Shown: positions 25,852-34,501, counted from the first letter of the stretch. The stretch is 64,000 bases of DNA from Roseomonas indoligenes (GCF_017813365.1 NZ_JAGIZA010000018.1:23655-87654); one strand, 5' to 3'. Notes: generated by a model from the sequence alone, not told the origin. Numbers and translations are program-made.

Positions 25852-25871
25852 TTGCGCAAAGCTTTGCTCAA
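25852..25871. promoter_or_regulatory. LacI-type operator O2
   Basis: Near-perfect 20-base palindrome TTGCGCAAAGCTTTGCTCAA, with 18 of 20 positions symmetrical. It is 91 bases upstream of the dioxygenase start and its centre is about 69 bases from that of O1, a spacing compatible with looping or separate control of the divergent promoters. Confidence 0.7.
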
Positions 25872-25962
25872 AGTGCTTGAACAAGGCGCGGTTGCCGGGC
25901 CATGCTCGCCCTAACCCCGCCGGCTCACGCGGGGAGGAAGAGAGACAACGAGGAGGAAGCGG

Positions 25963-27051
25963 ATGCATCGGGAGATCCAGTCCGAGGCCGATTGGCGCCC
26001 AGCCGGTATTGCGAGCTCCGGCCGCTGGCTACGGCAGGTGACGGAGGAGGAGGTCGCCGATCTCGTCGCCGCCCTGGATGCCCTGAAGGCGGCCGGCAAG
26101 CCCATGCTCGGCATCACCCGCCGCGACGTGCCGCTCGGCCGCTTCGCCGACGTACTGCAGGACGTGCGCGCCGTGGTGGAGGACGGGCCCGGCTTCATCG
26201 TGATGCGCGGCCTGCCTACCGCCGGCCGCACGCCGGATGAGAACAAGCTGATGGCCTGGGCGGTTGGCGCCCATCTCGGCGTGGCGCGCCCACAGGGCAA
26301 GGCCAGCCAGCTCATCTCCGACGTGCGCGACGCCGGCGGCACCTACCGCAGCGGCAGCGGCCGTGGCTACAACACGAATGCCGAGCTGGACTACCACACG
26401 GATGGCAGCGACGTGGTCGGGCTGCTCTGCCTCAACACCGCGCGCTCCGGCGGGCTCAGCCGCCTCTCCTCCACCGTGGCCATCCACAACGAGTTGGTCC
26501 GCACCCGCCCCGACCTGGCGGAGGCGCTCTACGGCCTCTTTCCCCACAGCCGGCAGAACGAGGAGGCGGCGGACGAGGCGCCCTGGTACATGGCGCCGGT
26601 CTTCAGCGAGCGCGACGGCGCCTTTGCCTGCCGCTACATCCGCAACCACATTCGCTCCACCCAGGCAATGGAGGGCACGCCGCGCCTGACCCCGCTCCAG
26701 CACGAGGCGCTGGACACGGTGCAGCGCATGGCGGAGAGCCCGGACTTCTCCTTCGACATGTGGCTGGAACCCGGCGACTTCCAGCTCGTCAACAACCACG
26801 TCCTCATCCATTCCCGCACGCATTACGAGGATTTCGAGGAGCCGGAGCGCAAGCGGCACCTGCTGCGCCTCTGGCTCTCCGTGCCCGAGGCGCGGCCGCT
26901 CTCCCCCGCCCTGCTGGACGTCTACAAGAGCGTTGACGCCAATAGCGTGCGCGGCGGCTTCAAGGGGCGCGGCGTCACGCCGGAACTCGTGGCCTATCAG
27001 GCCCGTGCCGCGGCGGAGCTGGGCATGCGCGACACCCCCTACAGCATCTAG
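25963..27051 (+). CDS. TauD/TfdA-family Fe(II)/2-oxoglutarate-type dioxygenase
   Basis: Cytoplasmic non-haem iron oxygenase, 362 aa. The iron-binding facial triad is visible as His145-x-Asp147 (LDYHTDGSD) and a distal His in NNHVLIHSRTHYED, with the 2-oxoglutarate-binding Arg in RKRHLLRLWLS. An early segment, GPGFIVMRGLPT, matches the TauD pattern. An AGGAGG site lies 6 bases before the ATG at 25963. It is the first gene of the LacI-controlled operon, so it probably performs an opening hydroxylation before the dehydratase and lyase act. The substrate is unknown; related proteins act on sulfonates, aryloxy acids and carnitine precursors. Confidence 0.9.
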   Translation: MHREIQSEADWRPAGIASSGRWLRQVTEEEVADLVAALDALKAAGKPMLGITRRDVPLGRFADVLQDVRAVVEDGPGFIVMRGLPTAGRTPDENKLMAWAVGAHLGVARPQGKASQLISDVRDAGGTYRSGSGRGYNTNAELDYHTDGSDVVGLLCLNTARSGGLSRLSSTVAIHNELVRTRPDLAEALYGLFPHSRQNEEAADEAPWYMAPVFSERDGAFACRYIRNHIRSTQAMEGTPRLTPLQHEALDTVQRMAESPDFSFDMWLEPGDFQLVNNHVLIHSRTHYEDFEEPERKRHLLRLWLSVPEARPLSPALLDVYKSVDANSVRGGFKGRGVTPELVAYQARAAAELGMRDTPYSI

Positions 27052-27134
27052 GGCCGCCTGGGCCGGGCGCCGCTGCGCCCCGCCCCCAAGACGAGGCCCC
27101 CCCGAGAGGGCCGATCACGGGAGGAACCGCCAGC

Positions 27135-28097
27135 ATGACGATCCAGCGCCGAACCCTCCTGGCCGCCGGCGCGGGGCTCGCCCTCGCCCCCCGCGCCAGG
27201 GCCGAGGACTGGCCGACCAAGCCCGTCCGCGTTGTCGTTCCCTACGCGCCCGGCGGCGGCACGGACATCTTCGCGCGCGCCCTGGCGGAAAGCCTGCGGA
27301 CCCTGCTCGGCCAGCCCGTGGTGGTGGAGAACCGCGCAGGCGGCAACGGCGTGGTGGGGGCGGAGCACGTCATGCGCTCCCCGGGCGATGGCACCACCTT
27401 CGCCGTCTGCACGGGCGCGCACGTCATCAACAAGTACTCCATGCGCAATATCCCCTTCCATCCCGTGAACGACTTCACGCCCATCGCCCTTCTCTCCAGC
27501 TTTCCGCTCTGCATCGCCGTGAACGGCCGCGCCTTCCGGGATCTGGCGGGCATGATGAAGGCGGCCAAGGAGAAGCCGGGCAGCGTCAGCTTCGGCACCA
27601 CGGAGGCCGCCACCAGCTTCGCCGGCAACAATTTCGCCCGCATGGCCGGCCTGACGATGACGGAAGTGCCCTATCGCGGCAGCGGCCCGATGCTGAACGA
27701 CGTGATCGCCGGCCACCTGCCGACCTGCGTCACCAGCACCGTTTCCGTCCTGCCCTATATTCAGGACGAGCGGGTCCGCGTCCTCGCCGTCACCTCCGAT
27801 ACGCGCTCCCTGCTCCTGCCAGAGGTGCCGACGATCGCCGAGAGCGGGGTGCCCGGCTACGAGTTCACGGCCTGGTACGGCATGTACGCGCCGCCCGGCC
27901 TGCCCGCGCCGATCGCGCAGCGCATGGCCACGGCGATCCAGGACGCACTGAAGGAACCTGCGCTGAAGGCGAAGCTGCTGGAACTCGGCGCCGACGTGAA
28001 GCCGATCGTCCTCGGTTCCTTCGCCACCTTCCTGCAGCGCGACGATGCCCGCTGGGCCCAGGCCGCGCGCGAGGGGCTGATCAACGTCTCGCAATAA
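27135..28097 (+). CDS. Bug-type tripartite tricarboxylate transporter substrate-binding protein
   Basis: Periplasmic TctC/Bug receptor, 320 aa. A twin-arginine-like signal (QRRTLLAAGAGLALAPRARAED) is cleaved near residue 24, followed by the VRVVVPYAPGGGTDIFAR start, the VVENRAGGNGVVGAE ligand loop and LPEVPTIAESGVPGYEFTAWYG. It is the second gene of the LacI-controlled operon, between the dioxygenase and dehydratase genes, so it probably captures the pathway substrate. No membrane subunits are encoded nearby. Confidence 0.93.
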   Translation: MTIQRRTLLAAGAGLALAPRARAEDWPTKPVRVVVPYAPGGGTDIFARALAESLRTLLGQPVVVENRAGGNGVVGAEHVMRSPGDGTTFAVCTGAHVINKYSMRNIPFHPVNDFTPIALLSSFPLCIAVNGRAFRDLAGMMKAAKEKPGSVSFGTTEAATSFAGNNFARMAGLTMTEVPYRGSGPMLNDVIAGHLPTCVTSTVSVLPYIQDERVRVLAVTSDTRSLLLPEVPTIAESGVPGYEFTAWYGMYAPPGLPAPIAQRMATAIQDALKEPALKAKLLELGADVKPIVLGSFATFLQRDDARWAQAAREGLINVSQ

Positions 28098-28119
28098 TCA
28101 CGGGAAAGGCGCCGCCGAC

Positions 28120-29403
28120 TTGGCCGCACAGACCATCACCGAGAAGATCCTGGCCGCCCATGCCGTCGGCGGGACCGCCCTTGCGGGCGAGACCGTCACG
28201 GTGCGGCCGGACGTCGTCCTTCTGAACGACGTCTCCGGCCCGCTCGCCTTCGAGGGGTTCGAGGAGATGGGCGCCGCCCGCCCTTTCGATCCGCAGCGCA
28301 TCGTGCTCGTGGCCGATCACTTCGCTCCGGCCCCCAACATCGCTGCGGCCGGGGCCATCCGCATGACGCGCGATTTCGCCGCGCGCCACGGGATCCCGCA
28401 CTATTACGAGCCCGGCAATGGCGGGATCGAGCACACGCTCCTGGCGGAGCTCGGCATGGTCGGCCATGGCAGCGTCGTCTTCGGCGCGGACAGCCACACC
28501 TGCACGGCCGGCGCCTTCAATGCGCTCGGCATCGGCTTCGGCTCCACGGACCTCGCCGCGGCCATGGCGACGGGGCAGCTCTGGATGCGCGTGCCGGATT
28601 CCATCCGCGTGGAGCTCACGGGCAGGCCCGGCCCCTATGTCGCGGGAAAGGACGTGATCCTGGAGGTGATCCGCCGCATCGGCTCGGACGGCGCCGCGGA
28701 TGCCTCCCTGGAATTCGGCGGCCCGGGCCTCGCCAGCCTTCCCGTGGACGCCCGCATGGCCGTGGCGAACATGGCCGTGGAGGCCGGCGCCGATACCTGC
28801 GTGCTGGAGGGCGATGCCCTCTCCGCCGCGCGCAACGCGGCCACCGGCGCGCCGAACGGTCCGCCCGTGGCGGCCGACCCCGGCGCCAGCTATCGCCACC
28901 GCATCGCGATCGACCTCGGCGCCCTCTCCCCCCTCGTCGCCCGCCCCCCATCCCCTGCCAACGGCGTGCCGGTCGAGGCGCTGCGGGGGCAGCGGGTGGA
29001 TCAGGTCTATATCGGCAACTGCTCCAACGGCACGATCGAGGACCTGCGCCAGGCCGCCGCGGTCCTGCGGGGCCGGCATGTCGCGCCGGGCGTGCGGCTC
29101 GTCGTCGTGCCGGCGACGCAGCGAATCTGGCGCCAGGCCCTGGCGGAAGGGCTGCTGGACGCGCTGGCGGCCGCTGGCGCCGCCGTCTCCACCCCCACCT
29201 GCGGCGCCTGCTTCGGCGGCCATATGGGCATCCTCGCCGCGGGGGAGACGGCCATCGCCACCACCAACCGCAACTACCGCGGCCGCATGGGCGACCCGGA
29301 CTCCCAGGTCTTCCTCGCCAATGCCTGGGTCGCCGCCGCCGCGGCGGTCGCCGGCGAGATCGTCCCGCCGGATGCGCTGCGCGCCGTGGTGAAGGCGGCA
29401 TGA
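28120..29403 (+). CDS. Aconitase-family dehydratase, large subunit (LeuC-like)
   Basis: Large subunit of a [4Fe-4S] hydro-lyase, 427 aa, like isopropylmalate, homoaconitate or dimethylmalate dehydratases. The three cluster ligands are visible: the Cys in GADSHTCTAGAF and the CxxC of TCGACFGGHMG. Substrate-site segments such as YIGNCSNGTIEDL are also present. The start is a TTG at 28120, 22 bases after the Bug receptor gene. The stop overlaps the small-subunit start (ATGA). The operon context (lyase next, LacI control, no other leucine genes) argues against leucine synthesis and for catabolism of a branched hydroxy-dicarboxylate. Confidence 0.9.
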   Translation: MAAQTITEKILAAHAVGGTALAGETVTVRPDVVLLNDVSGPLAFEGFEEMGAARPFDPQRIVLVADHFAPAPNIAAAGAIRMTRDFAARHGIPHYYEPGNGGIEHTLLAELGMVGHGSVVFGADSHTCTAGAFNALGIGFGSTDLAAAMATGQLWMRVPDSIRVELTGRPGPYVAGKDVILEVIRRIGSDGAADASLEFGGPGLASLPVDARMAVANMAVEAGADTCVLEGDALSAARNAATGAPNGPPVAADPGASYRHRIAIDLGALSPLVARPPSPANGVPVEALRGQRVDQVYIGNCSNGTIEDLRQAAAVLRGRHVAPGVRLVVVPATQRIWRQALAEGLLDALAAAGAAVSTPTCGACFGGHMGILAAGETAIATTNRNYRGRMGDPDSQVFLANAWVAAAAAVAGEIVPPDALRAVVKAA

Positions 29404-29894
29404 GCGCGCTCCTGCAAGGCCGCGTCCACCGCTTCGGGGACGAGGTGAACACCGACGTCATCCTCCCCGGCCGCTACCTCGCCCTGCGCAGGCCGGAGGA
29501 GCTGCGCGCCCACTGCCTGGAAGGGCTGGACCCCGGCTTCGCCGACCGCGCGCGCCCGGGCGACATCCTCGCCGCCGGCCGCAACTTCGGCTGCGGCTCC
29601 TCCCGCGAGCACGCGGTGGTGGCGCTGCGCGCGGCGGGGGTGGGCGCCATCGTCGCCGTCAGCGCGGCGCGCATCTTCTACCGCAACGCCGTCAACCTCG
29701 GCCTGCCCGTGCTGATCTGCCCGGAAGCCGCCGCTGCCCTGAAAGCGGGCGAGCCGGCCACGGTCGACCTCGCTACCGCCTCCATCCGCCAGGGCGACCG
29801 GACCTGGCAGGCCCAGCCCCTGGGCGAGGAGGTGCGCGCCATCCTCGCCGCCGGCGGGCTGGTCCAGCGCGTCCGCGCCGCCCTCGCCGCCTGA
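29400..29894 (+). CDS. Aconitase-family dehydratase, small subunit (LeuD-like)
   Basis: Small swivel-domain subunit, 164 aa, partner of the LeuC-like protein. It shows the family start GRVHRFGDEVNTDVILPGRYL and the active-site loop FGCGSSREHAVVALRAAGV. The length suits the archaeal/catabolic HacB-DmdB type rather than the roughly 200-aa bacterial LeuD. Its ATG overlaps the large-subunit stop, giving coupled, stoichiometric expression. It is followed after 27 bases by the lyase gene. Confidence 0.92.
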   Translation: MSALLQGRVHRFGDEVNTDVILPGRYLALRRPEELRAHCLEGLDPGFADRARPGDILAAGRNFGCGSSREHAVVALRAAGVGAIVAVSAARIFYRNAVNLGLPVLICPEAAAALKAGEPATVDLATASIRQGDRTWQAQPLGEEVRAILAAGGLVQRVRAALAA

Positions 29895-29921
29895 ACCCCA
29901 GACCCCACCAGGAGACACCCC

Positions 29922-30803
29922 ATGGCCGATCCCCGCCTCAAGGCCGCCCTCAAGGCCGGCGATTTCGTCGTCGCCCCCGGCATCTTCGACATGATCTCCG
30001 CCCGGGTGGCGGACCGGATGGGCTTCGCCGCCCTCTATGCCACGGGCTATGGCACCGTCGCCTCCCATCTCGGCGTGCCGGATGCGGGCATCGCGACCTA
30101 CACGGACATGGTCTCCCGCATGGCCCGCTTCGCGCAGGGCAGCACGACGCCCGTGATCGCGGATGCCGATACCGGCTATGGCGGGCTGCTGAACGTGCGC
30201 CACACCGTGATGGGCTACGAGGCCGGTGGCGTCACCGCCATCCAGATCGAGGACCAGGAGGTGCCGAAGAAGTGCGGCCACACCCCCGGCCGCCGCGTCA
30301 TCCCCGCCGAGGAGATGGCGCTGAAGATCGAGGTCGCGGCCGAGGCGCGCAGGAGCGACGACTTCCTCATCATCGCCCGCACCGACGCCCGCACCACCCT
30401 CGGGCTGGATGAGGCGATCCGCCGTGGCAAGCTCTACGCGAAGGCCGGCGCCGACATCGTCTTCATCGAGAGCCCCGAGAGCGAGGAGGAGATGCGCCGC
30501 ATCGGCGGCGAGATCGATGCGCCCCTGCTGGCGAACAACGTGGATGGCGGCGGCCGCACGCCGATCCTCTCGGCCGAGACGCTGAAGTCCATCGGCTACA
30601 ACGTCGCTATCTATCCCGCGATCGGCTTCCTGAGCGTCGCGAAGGTGCTGGAGGAGGCCTATGGCCACCTGCGCCAGCGCGGCGACAGCCACGGCCTGGA
30701 TATCTACCCGTTCAGCGGGATGAACGAGCTGATGGGCTTCCAGGAGGTGTGGGACTTTGACGCGAAGTGGGCGCGCCCCGAGCGCAAGCAGGCGGCCGAA
30801 TAG
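29922..30803 (+). CDS. Isocitrate lyase/PEP mutase family lyase (2,3-dimethylmalate lyase-like)
   Basis: TIM-barrel carbon-carbon lyase, 293 aa. It has the Mg-binding PVIADADTGYGG segment, the family catalytic motif KKCGH (EVPKKCGHTPGRRVIP) and FLIIARTDARTTLGLDEAI. Proteins of this type cleave 2-methylisocitrate, oxaloacetate or 2,3-dimethylmalate. Directly following a LeuC/LeuD-like dehydratase, the order resembles the dimethylmalate dehydratase plus dimethylmalate lyase segment of anaerobic nicotinate fermentation, which yields propionate and pyruvate. That substrate is a hypothesis; 2-methylisocitrate is the main alternative. A GGAGA site precedes the ATG. Confidence 0.88.
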   Translation: MADPRLKAALKAGDFVVAPGIFDMISARVADRMGFAALYATGYGTVASHLGVPDAGIATYTDMVSRMARFAQGSTTPVIADADTGYGGLLNVRHTVMGYEAGGVTAIQIEDQEVPKKCGHTPGRRVIPAEEMALKIEVAAEARRSDDFLIIARTDARTTLGLDEAIRRGKLYAKAGADIVFIESPESEEEMRRIGGEIDAPLLANNVDGGGRTPILSAETLKSIGYNVAIYPAIGFLSVAKVLEEAYGHLRQRGDSHGLDIYPFSGMNELMGFQEVWDFDAKWARPERKQAAE

Positions 30804-30829
30804 GCCGCCCAGTTGCGAAGGAGCCGACC

Positions 30830-31816
30830 ATGACAGGATCGATTCTCACCCGCCGCGCGCTCGGCACCATCGGCGCCGGGCTGCTCGCCACCCCGGCGCT
30901 GGCCCAGCGCGCGGCCTGGCCGGACCGCCCGGTGACGCTGGTGGTGCCCTTCACCCCCGGCGGCGCCTCGGACACGCTGGCGCGGCAGGTGGCGCAGCAT
31001 TTCCCGCGCTTCGCCAACGGCCAGGCGCTGGTGGTGGAGAACCGCGCCGGCGCGGGCGGGCTGGTGGGCGGCGCCTATGTCGCGGGGCAGCGGCCGGACG
31101 GGAACATCCTGCTGATGGCCGATATCGGCGCCAACGCCATTGGCAAGGAGCTCAATCCCCGCCTCGGCTACGACCCGATGACGGCCTTCACCCCCATCAT
31201 CCACCTCGTGAACCTGCCGGCCGTCTTCTTCGCCCATCCCTCCGTGCCGGAGAGGACGGTGGCGGATGTCATCGCCCGGGCGAGGGCGCGGCCGGATGCC
31301 TATACCTACGCCTCGGCCGGGGTGGGCAATGGCAGCCATCTCTTCATGGCCCTGCTCTGCCGCCGCGCCGGCATCTCCATGGTGCACATCCCCTATCGCA
31401 GCGGATCCGAGATCGTCACCTCCGTGATGCGGAACGAGACGCAGCTCGGCTTTCCCAGCCTCTCCTCCGCGCTTCAGATGCTGAAGGAAGGCGCGATCCG
31501 CCCGATCGCCATGGGCAATCCCGGCGGCAGCCCCGCCATGCCGGGGGTCCCGCCTGTCAGCGACACCCTGGCCGGCTTCGACATCGGCGTCTGGTACGGC
31601 GTGGCCGCCCCCGCCGGCATGGCCCCCGATCTCGCGCAGCGCATCAACGAAATCTTCGCCGGCATCGCCGCCCTGCCCGAGGTGCGGGACGCCGTGTTCA
31701 ACTCCCAGGCCGGGAACGTCGTCGGCGGCACCCGGGAGGATTTCACGCGCTTCCTGCAGAAGGAGTACGACACCTGGACGCCGGTGATCCGGGAGGGCGG
31801 CATCCGCCAGGAGTGA
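30830..31816 (+). CDS. Bug-type tripartite tricarboxylate transporter substrate-binding protein
   Basis: Second TctC/Bug receptor of the LacI-controlled operon, 328 aa. Its signal peptide (TRRALGTIGAGLLATPALAQ) is cleaved near residue 24, followed by VTLVVPFTPGGASDTLAR and the VVENRAGAGGLVGG loop. The ATG at 30830 has an AAGGAG site 6 bases upstream; the longer open frame overlaps the lyase gene and is rejected. Two different receptors in one operon suggest either two related substrates or a transporter/sensor pair. It is 26 bases behind the lyase gene and probably ends the operon. Confidence 0.92.
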   Translation: MTGSILTRRALGTIGAGLLATPALAQRAAWPDRPVTLVVPFTPGGASDTLARQVAQHFPRFANGQALVVENRAGAGGLVGGAYVAGQRPDGNILLMADIGANAIGKELNPRLGYDPMTAFTPIIHLVNLPAVFFAHPSVPERTVADVIARARARPDAYTYASAGVGNGSHLFMALLCRRAGISMVHIPYRSGSEIVTSVMRNETQLGFPSLSSALQMLKEGAIRPIAMGNPGGSPAMPGVPPVSDTLAGFDIGVWYGVAAPAGMAPDLAQRINEIFAGIAALPEVRDAVFNSQAGNVVGGTREDFTRFLQKEYDTWTPVIREGGIRQE

Positions 31817-32168
31817 GGCTTCGCCCCGGCACGGTCCTGCGAGCCCGGACGGCGGGAATCAGTGGACCGCCATGCCGTGCCGCCGGTGCAGGTCCGACGC
31901 GATCTGGTCCGACCAGCTCCAGCGTCCGGAGAAGGCGCAGTGATCATTCCGCCGGCAGCCGTTCCGGCCGGAGAAACGACTTGGTGGGAAATAGGCGCCG
32001 GAGCGCCGAGCAGCCGCGGCACCTATGGCTCATGTCCCTCGGATCGCGTCCCGAAGTTGGAGACCTCTGCCACTCGTCATCATTCTGCGGGTTGAAGCAT
32101 TCCTAACCTGCGATAGCCTGGGGGTTCAGGGCTGAACGCGGCTCGCCTTGCACTTGGAGAGGTTCGTC
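31817..32168. other. Intergenic region, 352 bases
   Basis: No gene or clear hairpin is supported here. A 77-codon open frame at 31862-32095 has no ribosome-binding site or recognisable product. The promoter of the catalase gene must lie near the right end, which is less GC-rich (around 32080-32110). Confidence 0.5.
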
Positions 32169-33221
32169 GTGCAGCCACCTTCAACGCCGCATTTCCGCCT
32201 CGGCGCCTTCGCGGTCATCGCGGGGGTGCTGTGCGGGGCCACCGCCGCCTTCGCCTACACCGCCGGCTGGCTCTCCCCAGGCCGCCTCTCGCGCGAGAAG
32301 GTGGTGGGCGCGCTGAGCCCACCGGGCGGCCCCGCGCCGGGACACCGGCGGAACCATGTGAAAGGCATCTGCTTCACCGGCACCTTCGAGGCGAACGGGG
32401 CCGGCGCCGCCCTGTCCCGCGCCCGGCTGCTCGCCGCCGGCGCCTATCCCGTGATCGGCCGCCTCAATCTCGGCACCGCCGCCATCTCGGAGCCCGACGC
32501 CAAGGCCCGCGTGCGCGGCCTCAGCCTGCAGATCCTCGGGCCAGACGGCTCGGAGTGGCGCACGGGGATGATCACCCCGCCCTTCTTCCCCGTCTCGACG
32601 CCGGAGGCCTTCTACGCCCTGCTTCAGGCCTCGGCGAGCAAGGAGCCGGGGGCCATGCCCGCCTTCGCCGCGGCGCATCCGGAGATCGCGGCCTTCGGCG
32701 CCTGGGCCGGCAGCGCCCCCTGGACCGGCAGCTACGCCGAGGAGCGCTACAACGGCATCAACGCCTTCGTCTTCACGGATGCCGGGGGCAGCGACCACGT
32801 CGTGCGCTGGTCCATGCGGCCGGCGGCCCAGCCCGTTCCCGTTCCCCCGGACCATCTCGCCACGCGCGCGCCCGATTTCCTGAACCAGGAGATCAGGACA
32901 CGCCTCGCGGCCGGCCCGGTCCGCTGGACCATGGCGCTGACCGTCGCCGAACCGGGTGATCCCGTGGACGACCCCAGCAAGGCCTGGCCGGAGGGCCGCC
33001 GCACCATCGATGTCGGCACCCTGACAATACAGGCGCTGCAGGAGGAGGCGGACGGCCCCTGCCGCGACGTGAACTACGACCCGACCGTGCTGCCCGACGG
33101 CATCCGCACCTCGGCCGACCCTTTCCCCGCCGCCCGCTCCTCCGCCTATGCCCTGTCCTACCGGCGCCGCGCGGCCGAGGCCGGCAGCTATCCGCACACC
33201 GCCCCGGGAGCCCGCCCATGA
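32169..33221 (+). CDS. Membrane-anchored small catalase-related peroxidase (SrpA-like)
   Basis: Haem peroxidase of the catalase-like SrpA group, 350 aa. An N-terminal transmembrane helix (FAVIAGVLCGATAAFAYTAG) would hold it in the inner membrane facing the periplasm. The distal His is in RRNHVKGICFTG, and the proximal haem-ligand Tyr is in the C-terminal ARSSAYALSYRRR segment. The GTG at 32169 has a GGAGAGG site at the right distance; a TTG further upstream is the alternative. The stop overlaps the start of a cytochrome b561 gene, the usual partner, which likely feeds it electrons from quinol to reduce peroxides. Confidence 0.9.
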   Translation: MQPPSTPHFRLGAFAVIAGVLCGATAAFAYTAGWLSPGRLSREKVVGALSPPGGPAPGHRRNHVKGICFTGTFEANGAGAALSRARLLAAGAYPVIGRLNLGTAAISEPDAKARVRGLSLQILGPDGSEWRTGMITPPFFPVSTPEAFYALLQASASKEPGAMPAFAAAHPEIAAFGAWAGSAPWTGSYAEERYNGINAFVFTDAGGSDHVVRWSMRPAAQPVPVPPDHLATRAPDFLNQEIRTRLAAGPVRWTMALTVAEPGDPVDDPSKAWPEGRRTIDVGTLTIQALQEEADGPCRDVNYDPTVLPDGIRTSADPFPAARSSAYALSYRRRAAEAGSYPHTAPGARP

Positions 33222-33763
33222 CCGTCGCGCGCTTCAGCCCGCTGCAACGCCTGGTCCACTGGGTGATGGCGGCCTGCATCCTCGCCATGCTCTTCATCGG
33301 CGTGGGCATGGTTTCCACCATATCCGCCCGCTACCTGACGCTGGTCTCCATCCACAAGCCGTTGGGCATCGCGATCCTCGTGCTCGCCCTGCTGCGTCTC
33401 GTCCTGCGGCTCCGCCGGGGCGCGCCGCCGCTGCCGGCGGACCTGCCGGAGCCGATGAAGCTCGCCGCGCACCTCTCCCACCTCGTCCTCTACGGGCTGA
33501 TGTTCGCCATGCCGCTGCTGGGTTGGGCGATGCTGTCCGCCGAGGGCTACCCGGTGGTGCTCTTCGACGGCCTGCGCCTCCCGCCCATCCTGCCGCAGAA
33601 CCTGGAGCTCTACGCCCTGCTCCGGGGCGCGCATGGCTACCTCGCCTACGCCTTCTTCGCGGTGATCCTGCTGCACCTGGGCGCGGCGCTGTTCCACGCG
33701 CTGGTGCGGCGCGACGGCGTCTTCGAGGCCATGGCGCCTGTCCCGACCCGCGCGCTCGACTAG
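33218..33763 (+). CDS. Cytochrome b561
   Basis: Four-helix di-haem b membrane protein, 181 aa. Candidate haem-ligand histidines occur in LQRLVHWVM, SIHKPLG, HLSHLVLYG and LLHLGAALFHAL. It transfers electrons from the quinol pool to a periplasmic acceptor. The ATGA overlap with the SrpA-like peroxidase gene indicates a two-gene unit, so the peroxidase is its probable acceptor. Confidence 0.93.
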   Translation: MTVARFSPLQRLVHWVMAACILAMLFIGVGMVSTISARYLTLVSIHKPLGIAILVLALLRLVLRLRRGAPPLPADLPEPMKLAAHLSHLVLYGLMFAMPLLGWAMLSAEGYPVVLFDGLRLPPILPQNLELYALLRGAHGYLAYAFFAVILLHLGAALFHALVRRDGVFEAMAPVPTRALD

Positions 33764-33846
33764 GCGCCAGCGAGGGGCGCCGGGGGCATGCCCGGCGCAG
33801 GATCCTGGCCGGCGGGGCGCCTCGACGGCCCGCGCAGAGGTGAACC

Positions 33847-34146
33847 ATGCGAGCAACCCTGACGCTGGCCGGCCTCGCCACGCTCCTGATCGCCGCCCGG
33901 CTGTTCACCGGCCTTGTCGTCTCGAACGACTCCGCCGAGGTGTTCCTCGTGCTGAAGCGGGTGCCGGAATGGGCCGTGTCGCGCATGGAGACGGCGCAAC
34001 AGCCGCTCCGGCGGGACTGGATCCTGGACAGCGACGAACAGGCCCTTGTCTATGAGGGGGCCTATGTCTGGCTGATGCAGGCGGGGCCCGCCCTCGCCGG
34101 CCTGGCCATCGCGGGGTTGTCGTTGTTGGCCCTGCGCCGCCGCTGA
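33847..34146 (+). CDS. Small membrane protein, unknown
   Basis: A 99-aa protein I do not recognise. It has two predicted transmembrane helices, an N-terminal one (LTLAGLATLLIAARLFTGLVV) and a C-terminal one (AGPALAGLAIAGLSLLAL), with a roughly 45-residue charged, Trp-containing loop between them. A GAGGTGA site precedes the ATG at 33847. The next small exported protein begins 13 bases after its stop, so the two are probably co-expressed. Confidence 0.7.
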   Translation: MRATLTLAGLATLLIAARLFTGLVVSNDSAEVFLVLKRVPEWAVSRMETAQQPLRRDWILDSDEQALVYEGAYVWLMQAGPALAGLAIAGLSLLALRRR

Positions 34147-34159
34147 TAGCCTCCCGGGG

Positions 34160-34501
34160 ATGCGCTCCCTGTTCCTCGCGGTCCTCGTCCTCGTCCTCCT
34201 CCCCGCTGCCGCAGGGGCCGCGGTGCTCTGCCCGGCGATGCAGGATGGGCGGCCTCTGCGGGAGGTGACGCTGTTCGACGGCCCGCCGGCCGAGCTGGCC
34301 AGCCTCGTTCCCGACCAGCGGGGGCGGCGGGTCACCTGGGACGTGGCCTATATCCGGCAGGCCGGGCGTGCCGCTTATCTCGTATGCGGCTACGACCGGG
34401 TAACGCGGAAGCTGGAGGCCGAGGTGCCGGCCCGGGCGCGCCAGTGCGGCTTCACCTCGGCGCCGGGGGGACGGATCGCCGGGGCGGTGGAGTGCCAGTG
34501 A
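34160..34501 (+). CDS. Small exported protein with four cysteines, STY0301-like
   Basis: A 113-aa protein with a signal peptide (SLFLAVLVLVLLPAAAGAA, cleavage near residue 21). The mature part holds four cysteines (VLCP, LVCGYD, RQCGF, VECQ), enough for two disulfides, plus an LREVTLFDGPPAELASLVPD segment and a C-terminal STY0301-like pattern. The family has no known function. It follows the small membrane protein gene by 13 bases on the same strand. Confidence 0.72.
   Translation: MRSLFLAVLVLVLLPAAAGAAVLCPAMQDGRPLREVTLFDGPPAELASLVPDQRGRRVTWDVAYIRQAGRAAYLVCGYDRVTRKLEAEVPARARQCGFTSAPGGRIAGAVECQ

Noticed and set aside
31862..32095. A 77-codon open frame in the gap before the catalase gene
   Set aside because: No ribosome-binding site, no recognisable pattern and mixed composition; not enough to call a gene.
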